Shown piece by piece: positions 8,794 to 17,459 of a stretch of 64,000 bases of DNA. The notes beneath the pieces were generated by a model. That model was not told the origin of the DNA, made no database searches, and was given only the letters and a program-made list of their open reading frames with translations. Each line of letters starts with the position of its first letter. Position 1 is the stretch's first letter. The DNA is from Jejuia pallidilutea. Its GTDB lineage: Bacteria; Bacteroidota; Bacteroidia; Flavobacteriales; Flavobacteriaceae. The stretch lies in NCBI RefSeq assembly GCF_002973595.1, contig NZ_PVEO01000008.1, forward strand, positions 85,025 to 149,024. Direction: 5' to 3'. The position numbers and the translations under genes were made by a program.

Positions 8794-10251
8794 ATGGCTA
8801 AAATTGTAGTTTTAGGCGCCGGAATTTCTGGGCATGTAGCAGCGTCTCATTTAAGACGAAAGCTATCAAAAGCACACGAAGTGGTAGTAGTGTCGCCAAA
8901 CAGCAACTACCAATGGATTCCTTCAAACATCTGGGTTGGTATTGGTAGAATGAAATCTAATAGCATTTTATTTCCTCTAGCGCCATTATACAAAAAGAAA
9001 AATATTGGTTATAAACAAGCCAAAGCGGTTTCGTTTTATCCTGAAGGCGATAAAAGCGAAAAAAAACCTTATGTATTGGCAGAATATGTTACAGGCGATA
9101 AACAAGGGAAACGAGAAAAAGTAACCTATGATTATTTGATAAATGCAACTGGACCAAAATTAAACTTTGAAGCTACTGAAGGTTTAATTCCTGGGAAAAA
9201 CAAAATATATTCAGTATGTACCTACACACACGCAGATCATGCTTGGGAAGGTTTAAATGAGGTGATTCAGCAAATGAAAGCTGGTAAAAAAGCTAAAATT
9301 TTAATAGGAACTGGGCACGCTAAATCCACATGTCAAGGTGCAGCTTTTGAGTATATCTTAAATGTTGAACAAGAACTACGGAAACATAAAGTGCGTGACA
9401 TGGCTGAAATTACTTGGATTTCTAATGAGTATCAACTAGGCGATTTCGGAATGGATGGTATGTTGTTAAGCTATGGCAGCATGACCATGAAATCGCATGA
9501 AATGGTTGAAATGATTTTTGAAGACCGAGATATTAAATGGATAACAGGTGCAGGTGTTTATAAAATTGAAGATGGCGTAGCGTATTATGAAACTTTAAGT
9601 GGCGATTATAAAATTGAAACCTTTGATTTTGCAATGCTTATTCCTGCATTTTCTGGCCATGGTTTTAAAGCTTATGATAAAAATGAAAACGACATCACAG
9701 ATAAATTATTTAAAGGTTTTATGATTGTAGATGCCGATTATTCCTCTAAACCATACGAAGAGTGGTCTGTTCAAGATTGGCCAGAAACCTATCAAAATCC
9801 TAGCTATAAAAACATATTTGCACCAGGTATAGCATTTGCACCGCCACATGCCATTTCTAAACCAAGGCAAAGTAAAAACGGAACAGTAATTTCGCCCTCG
9901 CCACCGCGAACAGGTATGCCTTCTGGGATTACAGCCAAATTAGTGGCAGATAATATAATAGATAGTATAAAATTTAAAACAGAATCGTTACAACATAAAG
10001 GTAGTTTGGGTAATATGGGAGCAGCTTGCATAGCATCGGCTGGTTTTGGAATGACCTCAGGAAGTGGAGTGAGCATAACCACATTTCCAATTGTGCCAGA
10101 TTACCAAAAATACCCTAATACCCAAGGCCGACAATTAGGTAAAACCTTTGGAGCAATTGGTCTAGCAGGCCATTGGTTAAAATTGGCCTTACACCACGCA
10201 TTTATTTATAAGGCAAAAATGCATCCATTTTGGTGGTTAATTCCAGAATAA
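8794..10251 (+). CDS. sqr: Sulfide:quinone oxidoreductase-like flavoprotein
   Basis: 485 residues. The N-terminal dinucleotide-binding fold has GAGISG at 8-13, and the NYQWIPSNIWVGIG segment around 38-51 is typical of the SQR/flavocytochrome c group. Three conserved-looking cysteines, Cys142, Cys180 and Cys412, fit the cysteines that carry sulfur in SQR. SQR oxidises sulfide at the membrane, passes electrons to quinone and produces persulfide or polysulfide. The C-terminal segment is amphipathic and could bind the membrane. A persulfide dioxygenase gene lies downstream at 26199 behind the same kind of operator, which supports the call. A different FAD-dependent quinone reductase cannot be excluded. 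Confidence 0.82.
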   Translation: MAKIVVLGAGISGHVAASHLRRKLSKAHEVVVVSPNSNYQWIPSNIWVGIGRMKSNSILFPLAPLYKKKNIGYKQAKAVSFYPEGDKSEKKPYVLAEYVTGDKQGKREKVTYDYLINATGPKLNFEATEGLIPGKNKIYSVCTYTHADHAWEGLNEVIQQMKAGKKAKILIGTGHAKSTCQGAAFEYILNVEQELRKHKVRDMAEITWISNEYQLGDFGMDGMLLSYGSMTMKSHEMVEMIFEDRDIKWITGAGVYKIEDGVAYYETLSGDYKIETFDFAMLIPAFSGHGFKAYDKNENDITDKLFKGFMIVDADYSSKPYEEWSVQDWPETYQNPSYKNIFAPGIAFAPPHAISKPRQSKNGTVISPSPPRTGMPSGITAKLVADNIIDSIKFKTESLQHKGSLGNMGAACIASAGFGMTSGSGVSITTFPIVPDYQKYPNTQGRQLGKTFGAIGLAGHWLKLALHHAFIYKAKMHPFWWLIPE

Positions 10252-10263
10252 AAAAATAAAATC

Positions 10264-10401
10264 ATGACACAGAGAATTTCAAAATATCAAAGATTTAAAA
10301 TGATGAATCCTATCCTTCAGTTTTTCAAATTTATTTATCTGAGCATAAAAATTATGATAATTGTGGCTGGAGGACATGGAGGCACTCGAAAAGTAAACTG
10401 A
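10264..10401 (+). CDS. Small hypothetical protein (45 residues) following sqr
   Basis: An ATG 12 bp after the sqr stop opens a frame of 45 codons ending at TGA 10399-10401. The product has a basic N-terminus, a hydrophobic segment (about residues 16-36: ILQFFKFIYLSIKIM and onward) and the tail GGHGGTRKVN. Spacing, strand, a plausible membrane or amphipathic helix and a terminator 55 bp downstream support a real gene co-transcribed with sqr. I do not assign a function; a small membrane partner of SQR is a guess from position. It is below common ORF length cut-offs. Confidence 0.55.
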   Translation: MTQRISKYQRFKMMNPILQFFKFIYLSIKIMIIVAGGHGGTRKVN

Positions 10402-10456
10402 TGTGATTGTCGGTTTTTGGTTGGTTAATAAAGACGCTAGTTAAATTTAGTGTCTT

Positions 10457-10489
10457 AAAAAGAGAGTTTTTTTAAGCTCTCTTTTTTTT
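10457..10489 (+). terminator. Intrinsic terminator after sqr and the small ORF
   Basis: AAAAAGAGAG at 10457-10466 pairs perfectly with CTCTCTTTTT at 10477-10486, and eight T follow the stem's GC part. It separates the sqr unit from the DUF2202 promoter, which begins 10 bp later. Confidence 0.85.
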
Positions 10490-10498
10490 GTTTTATGT

Positions 10499-10542
10499 GT
10501 AACATAAGTTACTGGATATCTATTTCTTATTGCCTAATTTTA
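10499..10542 (+). promoter_or_regulatory. Crp/Fnr-type palindrome and -7 box upstream of the DUF2202 gene
   Basis: GTAACATAAGTTAC at 10499-10512 is a perfect GTAAC-N4-GTTAC palindrome. TAATTTTA at 10535-10542 matches TAnnTTTG at five of six fixed positions, and its first base is 29.5 bp from the palindrome centre. This is the spacing expected when a Crp/Fnr protein sits near -41 and touches RNA polymerase. The start codon follows 24 bp after the box. Confidence 0.72.
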
Positions 10543-10566
10543 AAAGTGATTTTTAAATTAAATAAC

Positions 10567-11208
10567 ATGAAAAATTCAGTTTTAAGGCATTTTGCTATCG
10601 TTTTAATGCTAGTTACATTTTTTTACGCTTGTAGCAATAACAATGACGATATTGAAAATACCGATGTTAACAATAATGATATTACTGATGAAGTGTTAAC
10701 AGACGCAGACGAAGTTGCCTTACTGTTTATGTTAGAAGAAGAAAAGTTGGCAAGAGATACCTATGCTTATCTATACAATTTATGGTCTATAAAACAATTT
10801 GCAAATATTAAAAAAAGCGAACAAACCCATATGAACGCAATTGAGGATTTATTGGTTAAATACAATGTGGCGTATGCAATTTTACCAGATGGAGTATTTA
10901 ATAATAAAGATTTGCAAGACCTCTACAATCAGTTTGTGATTAACGGGGCTATAGATAAAGTTAATGCATTTAAAATTGGTGCCACAATAGAGGATTTGGA
11001 TATTGTAGATTTACAAACCCTAATTAACAATACTGAAACCACTAGTATTATTTCTGTGTTTAAAAATCTGCAATGTGGTTCTCGCAACCATTTAAGGAGT
11101 TTTATTACAGGCTTAAAAAATGCAGGAGGCACTTATATACCACAATTTTTAACTCAAGCAGAGTATGATGCTATTCTATTGGAAGATAACGAAAAATGCA
11201 ATCAATAG
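10567..11208 (+). CDS. DUF2202 (ferritin-like) lipoprotein
   Basis: 213 residues. The N-terminus MKNSVLRHF, a hydrophobic stretch and FYACSNN form a lipoprotein signal. The mature part has MLEEEKLARDTYAYLY, typical of DUF2202, a ferritin-like four-helix domain whose Glu and His residues often bind metals. The start is ATG 10567; an in-frame ATG at 10495 would place the operator and -7 box inside the gene and would bury the signal peptide. The molecular role of DUF2202 is not established. It sits between the sqr unit and the RND operon under its own copy of the Crp/Fnr-type palindrome, so a role in sulfur or metal stress is inferred. Confidence 0.8.
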   Translation: MKNSVLRHFAIVLMLVTFFYACSNNNDDIENTDVNNNDITDEVLTDADEVALLFMLEEEKLARDTYAYLYNLWSIKQFANIKKSEQTHMNAIEDLLVKYNVAYAILPDGVFNNKDLQDLYNQFVINGAIDKVNAFKIGATIEDLDIVDLQTLINNTETTSIISVFKNLQCGSRNHLRSFITGLKNAGGTYIPQFLTQAEYDAILLEDNEKCNQ

Positions 11209-11226
11209 TTTACTTTATTTTTTCTT

Positions 11227-11272
11227 TAGTAACATAGGTTACTAACCATCATTTTTTATCGCTCTATTTTTG
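11227..11272 (+). promoter_or_regulatory. Crp/Fnr-type palindrome and -7 box of the RND efflux operon
   Basis: TAGTAACATAGGTTACTA at 11227-11244 has perfect 7-bp arms, the best copy of the motif in the window. TATTTTTG at 11265-11272 is an exact TAnnTTTG box starting 29.5 bp from the palindrome centre (11235.5). The tolC start codon lies 19 bp after the box. Confidence 0.78.
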
Positions 11273-11291
11273 TTTCAGAATTAATCGAGAC

Positions 11292-12602
11292 ATGAAAAAA
11301 ACGATATACACATTAATAGCATTAGCACTTTTGAGTAACATGAAGTTGCAAGCTCAAGAGCTTATTTCTATTACAAAAACAGAAGTGTTAGGGCGAGTTT
11401 CAGAAAACAATACAAGCATTAAAATTTCTGAAGAAGAATTTAAACAAGCAAGGGCAGATTATCGCCAAACAAACGCAGTGTTTCTGCCAAACATTACGGC
11501 AAGCCATACAGGTATTGCCACTACAAATCCGTTAATGGCCTTTGGCTCTAAATTAAACCAAGAAATTTTAACGCAGAACGATTTTAATCCAGCGTTATTA
11601 AACGATCCTTCGCAAATTGAAAATTATGCTACAAGGTTAGAGATACAACAACCATTAATCAATCTAGATGGTTTGTATCAGCGAAAAGCGGCCAAATCTA
11701 AAATGGAAGCTATGGCCTTAAAAACCGAGCGTACCGAAGACTTTTTAGCGTTTGAAGTAGAAAAGGCGTACATGCAACTACAACTGGCTTATAAAGCGGT
11801 GGACGTTTTAGAAAAAGCCCTAGAAGCCGCAAATGCCAACAAAAAAATAGCCGATAATAGTTTTAAACAAGGCTATTTGCAACGTGCCGATGTGCTAAAT
11901 GTAGAGGTGCGAGTTACCGAGGTGCAAAACCAGTTACAAATGGCAAAAAGTAATGTACAAAATGCTTCTAACTATTTGTCGTTTTTAATGAATGATGACA
12001 TCAACGTTGTTTACAAACCTTCCGATGATTTATCTGTAACCACAATAAACTTAGAAGACCAAACCATTTCAGAGAACCGATCGGATATTAAAGCAATGCA
12101 ATTGGCTTCAAACGCTTATGAAGCCATGAACAAAGCCGATAAAATGGCCTTTTTACCAAGATTGAATGCTTTTGGAAGTTACGAATTGTACGACGACCAG
12201 ATTTTTCAAGCCGATGCTAACGGCTATTTATTTGGAGCGCAATTAAGCTGGGATATTTTTCAGGGCTCTAAACGTTTTGGAAAAGCCCAAAAAAGTAAAG
12301 CTGAATTTGAAAAATCTAAATTAGAATACGAGCAATACGTATCACAAAGTAACCTAGAGTTAAATAAGGCCAAACGCACTTTTTTAGATGCCGAAAACAA
12401 ACTAAAGCTAACCACCAAAGCACTAGAACAGTCCGAAGAATCCTTAAGAATACGTACCAATAGGTTTAAGGAAGGTTTAGAAAAAACATCCGATATATTA
12501 TTGGCCGAAACACAATATGCACAAAAACAACTAGAATATTATCAAACCATTTTTGAGTATAATTACGCGCAAGCTTACCTTCAATTTTTGACTAAAGAGT
12601 AA
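11292..12602 (+). CDS. TolC-family outer membrane efflux protein of the RND operon
   Basis: 436 residues with a signal peptide (cleavage likely after LQA near residue 21). The mature protein shows the two TolC repeats, long coiled-coil helices rich in Lys, Glu and Ala, and strand segments such as FGAQLSWDIFQGS. It should form the outer-membrane duct for the adaptor and RND permease encoded next (65 and 282 bp gaps follow the first and second genes). The operon has its own Crp/Fnr-type operator, unlike the earlier tolC gene at 2337. Confidence 0.9.
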   Translation: MKKTIYTLIALALLSNMKLQAQELISITKTEVLGRVSENNTSIKISEEEFKQARADYRQTNAVFLPNITASHTGIATTNPLMAFGSKLNQEILTQNDFNPALLNDPSQIENYATRLEIQQPLINLDGLYQRKAAKSKMEAMALKTERTEDFLAFEVEKAYMQLQLAYKAVDVLEKALEAANANKKIADNSFKQGYLQRADVLNVEVRVTEVQNQLQMAKSNVQNASNYLSFLMNDDINVVYKPSDDLSVTTINLEDQTISENRSDIKAMQLASNAYEAMNKADKMAFLPRLNAFGSYELYDDQIFQADANGYLFGAQLSWDIFQGSKRFGKAQKSKAEFEKSKLEYEQYVSQSNLELNKAKRTFLDAENKLKLTTKALEQSEESLRIRTNRFKEGLEKTSDILLAETQYAQKQLEYYQTIFEYNYAQAYLQFLTKE

Positions 12603-12667
12603 AAGGAGAACACATAATTAACAACAAGAACAACAATAAATTCTCTTAGAATTTAATACGTATAAAA

Positions 12668-13747
12668 ATGAAAAATAAATTAAATACCATCATAGCATTT
12701 TCAATAGCTTTTGTAATTACTAGCTGCGGAAACGAAGATAAAAAAGTTGTTGCAGATAATACACCAGCAATTGCTGTAAAAACGAGTAAAGTAGAAACTA
12801 ACGGCAGCAGTCCGTTCTTATCTGTAAGCGGAAAAATACAAGCTACAAACAGTGCAGAGTTGAGTACAAGACTAATGGGTTACGTAAATAAAGTACATGT
12901 TAATGTTGGCGATAAAGTACGCAAAGGGCAGTTGTTGGTTTCTATAAACAATACCGATTTACAAGCAAAACGCGCACAAGTTAACGCAGGCATTACCGAA
13001 GCTACGGCAGCATTTAATAACGCTGAAAAAGATTACAAGCGTTTCCAAAACCTGTTTGCAGACAGCAGCGCCTCACAAAAAGAAATGGATGATATAACGG
13101 CCAATTATAAAATGGCAAAAGCGCGATTAGAAGCGGCTAACCAAATGAAAAACGAAGTGAACGCGCAATTGGCTTACAGCAATATTACAGCGCCTTTTAA
13201 TGGCGTTATTACGGGCAAAAATGTAAAAGAAGGCGATATGGCAAACCCAGGAATGCCTTTAATAAGTATAGAAACACCGGGAAGTTTTGAGGTTGTGGCC
13301 ATGGTGCCTGAAACCGAAATATCAGATATTAAAACAGGAACAACTGTTGATGTTGTGGTAAATTCTGTAAACGCAACCCTAAAAGGAAAAGTTACAGAAG
13401 TGAGTACCTCTGCTAAAAACACAGGTGGCCAGTATTTGGTAAAAATAAACTTAGATAAAACAGATACAACTATTTTGTCTGGCATGTTTACAACTGTACA
13501 ATTTCCGGTAGAAAGAAAATCAAAATCGTCAATGGTTTTAATTCCAACGGAAGCCATTGTAACCAACGGTCAATTATCTGGAGTGTATACGGTAAGCCAA
13601 AGCAATACAGCCATTTTGCGCTGGTTGCGCTTGGGCAGAACGTTTGGTGACCAAGTAGAGGTATTATCGGGTTTAAACGGTGATGAAGCTTATATAGTTT
13701 CTGCTGAAGGCAAACTTTATAATGGTGCAAAGATTAATGTGCAGTAG
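12668..13747 (+). CDS. RND efflux periplasmic adaptor (lipoprotein)
   Basis: 359 residues. The N-terminal lipobox ITSC places an acylated Cys near residue 20. A lipoyl domain half (VNVGDKVRKGQLL, about 77-90), a helical hairpin (about 95-160), the second lipoyl half with VKEGDMANPGMPL, a beta-barrel and a membrane-proximal domain follow in order. This is the membrane fusion protein that links the RND pump to TolC. No His-rich or Met-rich metal-binding tail of the CusB type is seen, so a metal substrate is not indicated by this subunit. Confidence 0.9.
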   Translation: MKNKLNTIIAFSIAFVITSCGNEDKKVVADNTPAIAVKTSKVETNGSSPFLSVSGKIQATNSAELSTRLMGYVNKVHVNVGDKVRKGQLLVSINNTDLQAKRAQVNAGITEATAAFNNAEKDYKRFQNLFADSSASQKEMDDITANYKMAKARLEAANQMKNEVNAQLAYSNITAPFNGVITGKNVKEGDMANPGMPLISIETPGSFEVVAMVPETEISDIKTGTTVDVVVNSVNATLKGKVTEVSTSAKNTGGQYLVKINLDKTDTTILSGMFTTVQFPVERKSKSSMVLIPTEAIVTNGQLSGVYTVSQSNTAILRWLRLGRTFGDQVEVLSGLNGDEAYIVSAEGKLYNGAKINVQ

Positions 13748-13779
13748 GCAGTAGGCAGTCGCAGTTGCAGTTGTCAGCA
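13741..13779. repeat. Short CAGTaGG/CAGTcG/CAGTtG simple-repeat stretch
   Basis: Directly at the end of the adaptor gene there are several imperfect 6-7 bp units built on GCAGT (GCAGTAG, GCAGTAG, GCAGTCG, GCAGTTG, GCAGTTG). A decayed version is visible near 6180-6200. It is probably a slippage product and has no evident function. Confidence 0.55.
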
Positions 13780-13780
13780 T

Positions 13781-13807
13781 CCTGCAAGGTTTCAAAAAAC
13801 TTGTAGG
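13781..13807. repeat. Dispersed palindrome, family 1
   Basis: CCTGCAAGGTTTC plus a right arm AAAAACTTGTAGG: the same element as 7422-7449 with one lost base in the right arm. It lies 33 bp after the adaptor stop codon. Confidence 0.7.
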
Positions 13808-13842
13808 TATTACATAGAAGCGTAAATCACATAAGAGTAAGT

Positions 13843-13952
13843 GCGTTAAGGATAGAAACGGCATCCTTTTTACGTCAGGTCGAGTGAATTTGCAAGAGCA
13901 AATTTGTATCGAGAACAAGTAAAAAGATATAGTGGATAGCCTGTTAAAACGC
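13843..13952. other. Multi-stem intergenic element between the RND adaptor and permease genes
   Basis: Roughly 110 nt with nested complementary segments: an outer GCGTT (13843-13847) with AACGC (13948-13952), a hairpin AAGGAT (13848-13853) with ATCCTT (13863-13868), a long stem CTTTTTAC (13866-13873) with GTAAAAAG (13919-13926), and inside it AATTTGC (13887-13893) with GCAAATT (13898-13904) closing an AAGA loop. The two inner stems share bases 13866-13868, so they may compete. It could be a processed RNA structure, a mobile palindromic element, or both. It resembles repeats I recall between flavobacterial genes, but this was not searched. Confidence 0.5.
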
Positions 13953-13997
13953 CCAAAACAAAAAATAAATATTAATTAAACAATTTCCCGTTCAGTT

Positions 13998-14023
13998 TTC
14001 CCCTTTTGGGGAATTAAAAGGGG
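13998..14023. repeat. Alternative hairpins just before the RND permease gene
   Basis: TTCCCC (13998-14003) pairs with GGGGAA (14008-14013) around TTTT. CCCCTTTT (14000-14007) can instead pair with AAAAGGGG (14016-14023). The two foldings exclude each other. The second ends 6 nt before the ATG at 14030 and could therefore affect translation initiation. Confidence 0.5.
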
Positions 14024-14029
14024 CTTATT

Positions 14030-17000
14030 ATGAAAGAAGGAATCGCAGGAAAAATCGCTAAAGTCTTTATGCAGTCCAAGTTAACAGTTTTGTTAATGAT
14101 TGTGTTTATGGTGGTTGGTGTTTACAGTTCGTTTTTAATACCACGAGAGGAAGAACCACAAATTGATGTGCCAATGGCAGATATTTTTGTGGGTTATCCT
14201 GGTGCTAGTCCTACCGAAGTAGAATCGCGTGTTATTAAACCTTTAGAGCAATTAATTTCGAATATCAAGGGTGTGGAATATGTGTATTCTACATCCATGA
14301 AAGAGCAAGGTATGGTCATCGTTCAGTTTTATGTAGGCGAAGATATTGAGCGTAGTTTTGTAAAACTATACAACGAAATTAACAAGCACATGGATGAAAT
14401 GCCGGCAGGAGTAACGTTTCCGCTGGTAAAAACCCGAGCTATTGACGATGTGCCAATGTTAGGACTCACTTTATGGAGCGAGAATTACGACGATTACCAA
14501 TTGGGCCAAATGGCACAAGAGTTAGAATCTGAAATAAAAAAGGTAAACGACGTTGCCATAACACATAAAATTGGTGGTAGAAACAGGCAGTTGCGCGTAG
14601 TTTTAGATAAAGATAAACTAGCGGCAAGCGGTTTAGATTTTTTATCGGTTTCTGAAATGATAAAGGCTAATAACAGCCAATTAAATTCAGGCCGTTTTGA
14701 TAAAAACGATACCGAGTTTATTGTTAATACAGGTAAGTTTTTAGAATCGGTAACAGACGTAGAAAATTTAGTGGTTGGCGTGCAGCAAAATCAGCCTATT
14801 TATTTAAAGCAGGTCGCAAAAATTATAGATGGACCAGAAGTACCACAAAACTATGTGAGTTTGGGCTTTGGAAAAGGTAGCGAAAAGGCCAAAGAGTATC
14901 AGTCTGAATATCCGGCAGTTACCATTTCTGTAGCCAAACGAAAAGGTGCCGATGCCATGAAAATTGCAGAAGTTATTATTAACAAAGTAGAGCATTTACG
15001 TACCACGTTAATTCCAGACGATGTTCATGTAGAAATTACCAGAAATTATGGAGAAACAGCGTCACATAAAGTTTCAGAATTGCTCTTACATCTCATAGGT
15101 TCAATCATTGCAGTTACTATTGTAGTAATGCTGGCTATGGGTTGGCGCGGTGGTTTGGTGGTGTTTTTATCGGTGCCTATTACGTTTGCTCTAACCTTAC
15201 TTAGCTATTACATGTTAGACTATACGCTTAACAGAATTACCTTATTTGCTTTGGTTTTTGTAACAGGAATTGTGGTGGACGACTCAATTATTATAGCCGA
15301 AAATATGCACAGGCATTTTAAAATGAAACGCTTACCTTTTAAACAAGCAGCTTTGTATGCCATAAATGAGGTTGGTAACCCAACTATTTTGGCAACATTT
15401 ACAGTAATAGCTTCGGTTTTGCCAATGGCTTTTGTATCTGGTTTAATGGGACCATACATGGCACCAATGCCAATTGGTGCATCTATAGCTATGATTTTAT
15501 CGCTTTTTGTAGCGCTAACCATTACGCCATATTTGGGTTATATCTTTTTAAGGGAAAAAGATAAATCTGCGCGTTTGAAAGACGATAAAAGTGCCGAGGA
15601 AAAAAAGGAAAAGGCTGTTGAAGATACACTTATTTATAAGGTTTATAACAAGTTTGAACGCCCTTTATTAGAAAGTAAATCTAAGCGTTGGTTGTTTTTG
15701 GGAGGTACATTTGCATTGTTGCTAGGTACAATGGCTTTGTTTTTAACCAATTCGGTAGCCGTAAAAATGTTGCCTTTTGATAATAAGAATGAATTTCAGG
15801 TGGTTATCGATATGCCTGAGGGAACAACACTTGAGCGTACAGGTGTTGTAGCACAAGAGATTGCCCAATATTTAGCTACGAGGCCAGAAGTTGTTAATTA
15901 TCAGAACTATGTGGGCACATCAGCACCAATAACCTTTAATGGCTTGGTACGTCATTACGATTTACGTGGTGGCAGCAATATGGCAGATATTCAAGTTAAT
16001 TTATTGGATAAAAGTGAACGAAGCATCCAAAGCCATGGTATTGCAAAACTATTACGACCAGATATTCAAAAAATTGCTTCAAAATATAATGCCAATGTAA
16101 AGTTGGTAGAAGTGCCACCAGGACCACCAGTATTATCTACCATAGTTGCTGAGGTTTACGGGCCAGATTATAATAAACAAATTGAAATTGCTAATAGTGT
16201 TCAAAATATATTAAAAAACACGGATGATGTTGTGGATATCGACTGGATGGTAGAAGCAGACCAAACCGAATATCAATTCACTATAAATAAAGAAAAAGCC
16301 ATGTTGTATGGCGTAGCACCGCAACAAATTGTTTATACCATGAATTTGGCACTCTCTAATAGGGCTATTACAAATTTGTATGATGAAGATGCTGTAAACC
16401 AAATTGAGTTATTATTAGCTTTAGATGAAAAAGCCAAATCTACTGTTACGGATATTTCACAATTAAAAGTAAAATCTAAACAGGGAACTATGGTGCCTAT
16501 TGCAGATTTGGTAGCTATTAAACAAACGACGTCTGCAAAAAGTATTTATCGTAAAAACCAAAAACGTGTGGTATATGTTTTGGCAGATATGGCTGGGGAA
16601 TTGGAAAGTCCTGCGTATGCTATTTTGGGTATGGAAGAAAAACTAAAAGACATCCAGTTACCAGAAGGCTACACTATAAATGAAATGTATCTGGGGCAGC
16701 CAGAATTTGAAGATGACTATACCGTTAAATGGGACGGAGAATGGCAAATTACGCTCGAAGTGTTTAGAGACTTGGGCATCGCTTTTTTAGGCGCTATTAT
16801 CCTTATTTATATTCTCATTGTTGGTTGGTTTCAAAACTTTAAAGCACCAATTGTAATGATGGTAGCCATACCGTTGTCCTTAATAGGCATTATTTTAGGT
16901 CATTGGATTATGGGTGCATTCTTTACAGCAACCTCTTTTATAGGTATGATTGCTTTGGCAGGAATTATGGTAAGAAATTCGGTATTACTTATAGATTTTA

Positions 17001-17245
17001 TCAATCTAAGAACAGCGGAAGGTGTACCATTAAAACAAGCCGCTATTGAAGCAGGTGCAGTACGTACAACACCAATTTTATTAACAGCCGGAACCGTTGT
17101 AATAGGTGCATTTGTAATACTGTTCGACCCAATTTTTCAAGGGTTGGCCATATCGCTAATGGGCGGCACCATAGTGTCAACCGTATTTACTTTATTGGTT
17201 GTGCCTTTGGTGTATTATATGATAGAGAAGAAGAATTATAAGTAA
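14030..17245 (+). CDS. RND-family efflux permease
   Basis: 1071 residues, the normal size for AcrB/CusA-type pumps. The first helix (about 17-37) is followed by IPREEEPQI and GASPTEVE, a porter-domain start typical of this bacterial group. The proton-relay helix TM4 carries adjacent acidic residues Asp417 and Asp418 in IVVDDSIII. Two large periplasmic domains alternate with two sets of six helices, as expected for the family. It is a proton-driven antiporter working with the upstream TolC and adaptor. The presence of the Asp pair fits drug-type or general RND members; substrate is unknown. The preceding 282 bp hold several repeats and no gene. Confidence 0.93.
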   Translation: MKEGIAGKIAKVFMQSKLTVLLMIVFMVVGVYSSFLIPREEEPQIDVPMADIFVGYPGASPTEVESRVIKPLEQLISNIKGVEYVYSTSMKEQGMVIVQFYVGEDIERSFVKLYNEINKHMDEMPAGVTFPLVKTRAIDDVPMLGLTLWSENYDDYQLGQMAQELESEIKKVNDVAITHKIGGRNRQLRVVLDKDKLAASGLDFLSVSEMIKANNSQLNSGRFDKNDTEFIVNTGKFLESVTDVENLVVGVQQNQPIYLKQVAKIIDGPEVPQNYVSLGFGKGSEKAKEYQSEYPAVTISVAKRKGADAMKIAEVIINKVEHLRTTLIPDDVHVEITRNYGETASHKVSELLLHLIGSIIAVTIVVMLAMGWRGGLVVFLSVPITFALTLLSYYMLDYTLNRITLFALVFVTGIVVDDSIIIAENMHRHFKMKRLPFKQAALYAINEVGNPTILATFTVIASVLPMAFVSGLMGPYMAPMPIGASIAMILSLFVALTITPYLGYIFLREKDKSARLKDDKSAEEKKEKAVEDTLIYKVYNKFERPLLESKSKRWLFLGGTFALLLGTMALFLTNSVAVKMLPFDNKNEFQVVIDMPEGTTLERTGVVAQEIAQYLATRPEVVNYQNYVGTSAPITFNGLVRHYDLRGGSNMADIQVNLLDKSERSIQSHGIAKLLRPDIQKIASKYNANVKLVEVPPGPPVLSTIVAEVYGPDYNKQIEIANSVQNILKNTDDVVDIDWMVEADQTEYQFTINKEKAMLYGVAPQQIVYTMNLALSNRAITNLYDEDAVNQIELLLALDEKAKSTVTDISQLKVKSKQGTMVPIADLVAIKQTTSAKSIYRKNQKRVVYVLADMAGELESPAYAILGMEEKLKDIQLPEGYTINEMYLGQPEFEDDYTVKWDGEWQITLEVFRDLGIAFLGAIILIYILIVGWFQNFKAPIVMMVAIPLSLIGIILGHWIMGAFFTATSFIGMIALAGIMVRNSVLLIDFINLRTAEGVPLKQAAIEAGAVRTTPILLTAGTVVIGAFVILFDPIFQGLAISLMGGTIVSTVFTLLVVPLVYYMIEKKNYK

Positions 17246-17261
17246 TAACTTGTCTAGTCGC

Positions 17262-17442
17262 GCATTATTGAGAACAAAATCTGTTTTGTTTGAATATAGC
17301 TCGCAAAGTATGTGGAGATTTTTATGAAGCGACGTTGTTGAAAAAAGTTCTCGACTGCGCTTGGATGGACAGCAAAGTTATCCTGCAAGGTTTCAAAAAC
17401 TGTGTAGGTATAAATAAAATCACAATCAAAACCTTGCAGGTT
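17262..17442. repeat. Repeat-rich spacer after the RND permease gene
   Basis: The spacer holds AACAAAA (17273-17279) pairing with TTTTGTT (17284-17290), a TCGACTGCGCTTGGATGGACAGC stretch split over 17352-17374 that partly recurs inverted at 44210-44220 (GCTGTCCATC), a family 1 palindrome at 17382-17408 (CCTGCAAGGTTTC left arm) and an inverted half copy at 17430-17442 (AAACCTTGCAGGT). No gene is seen. Confidence 0.6.
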
Positions 17443-17459
17443 GCAAAAAATTAAAAAAA

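Noticed and set aside
10495..10566. Longer start of the DUF2202 gene at 10495
   Set aside because: It would contain the Crp/Fnr-type palindrome and -7 box and would put 24 residues before an otherwise good lipoprotein signal.
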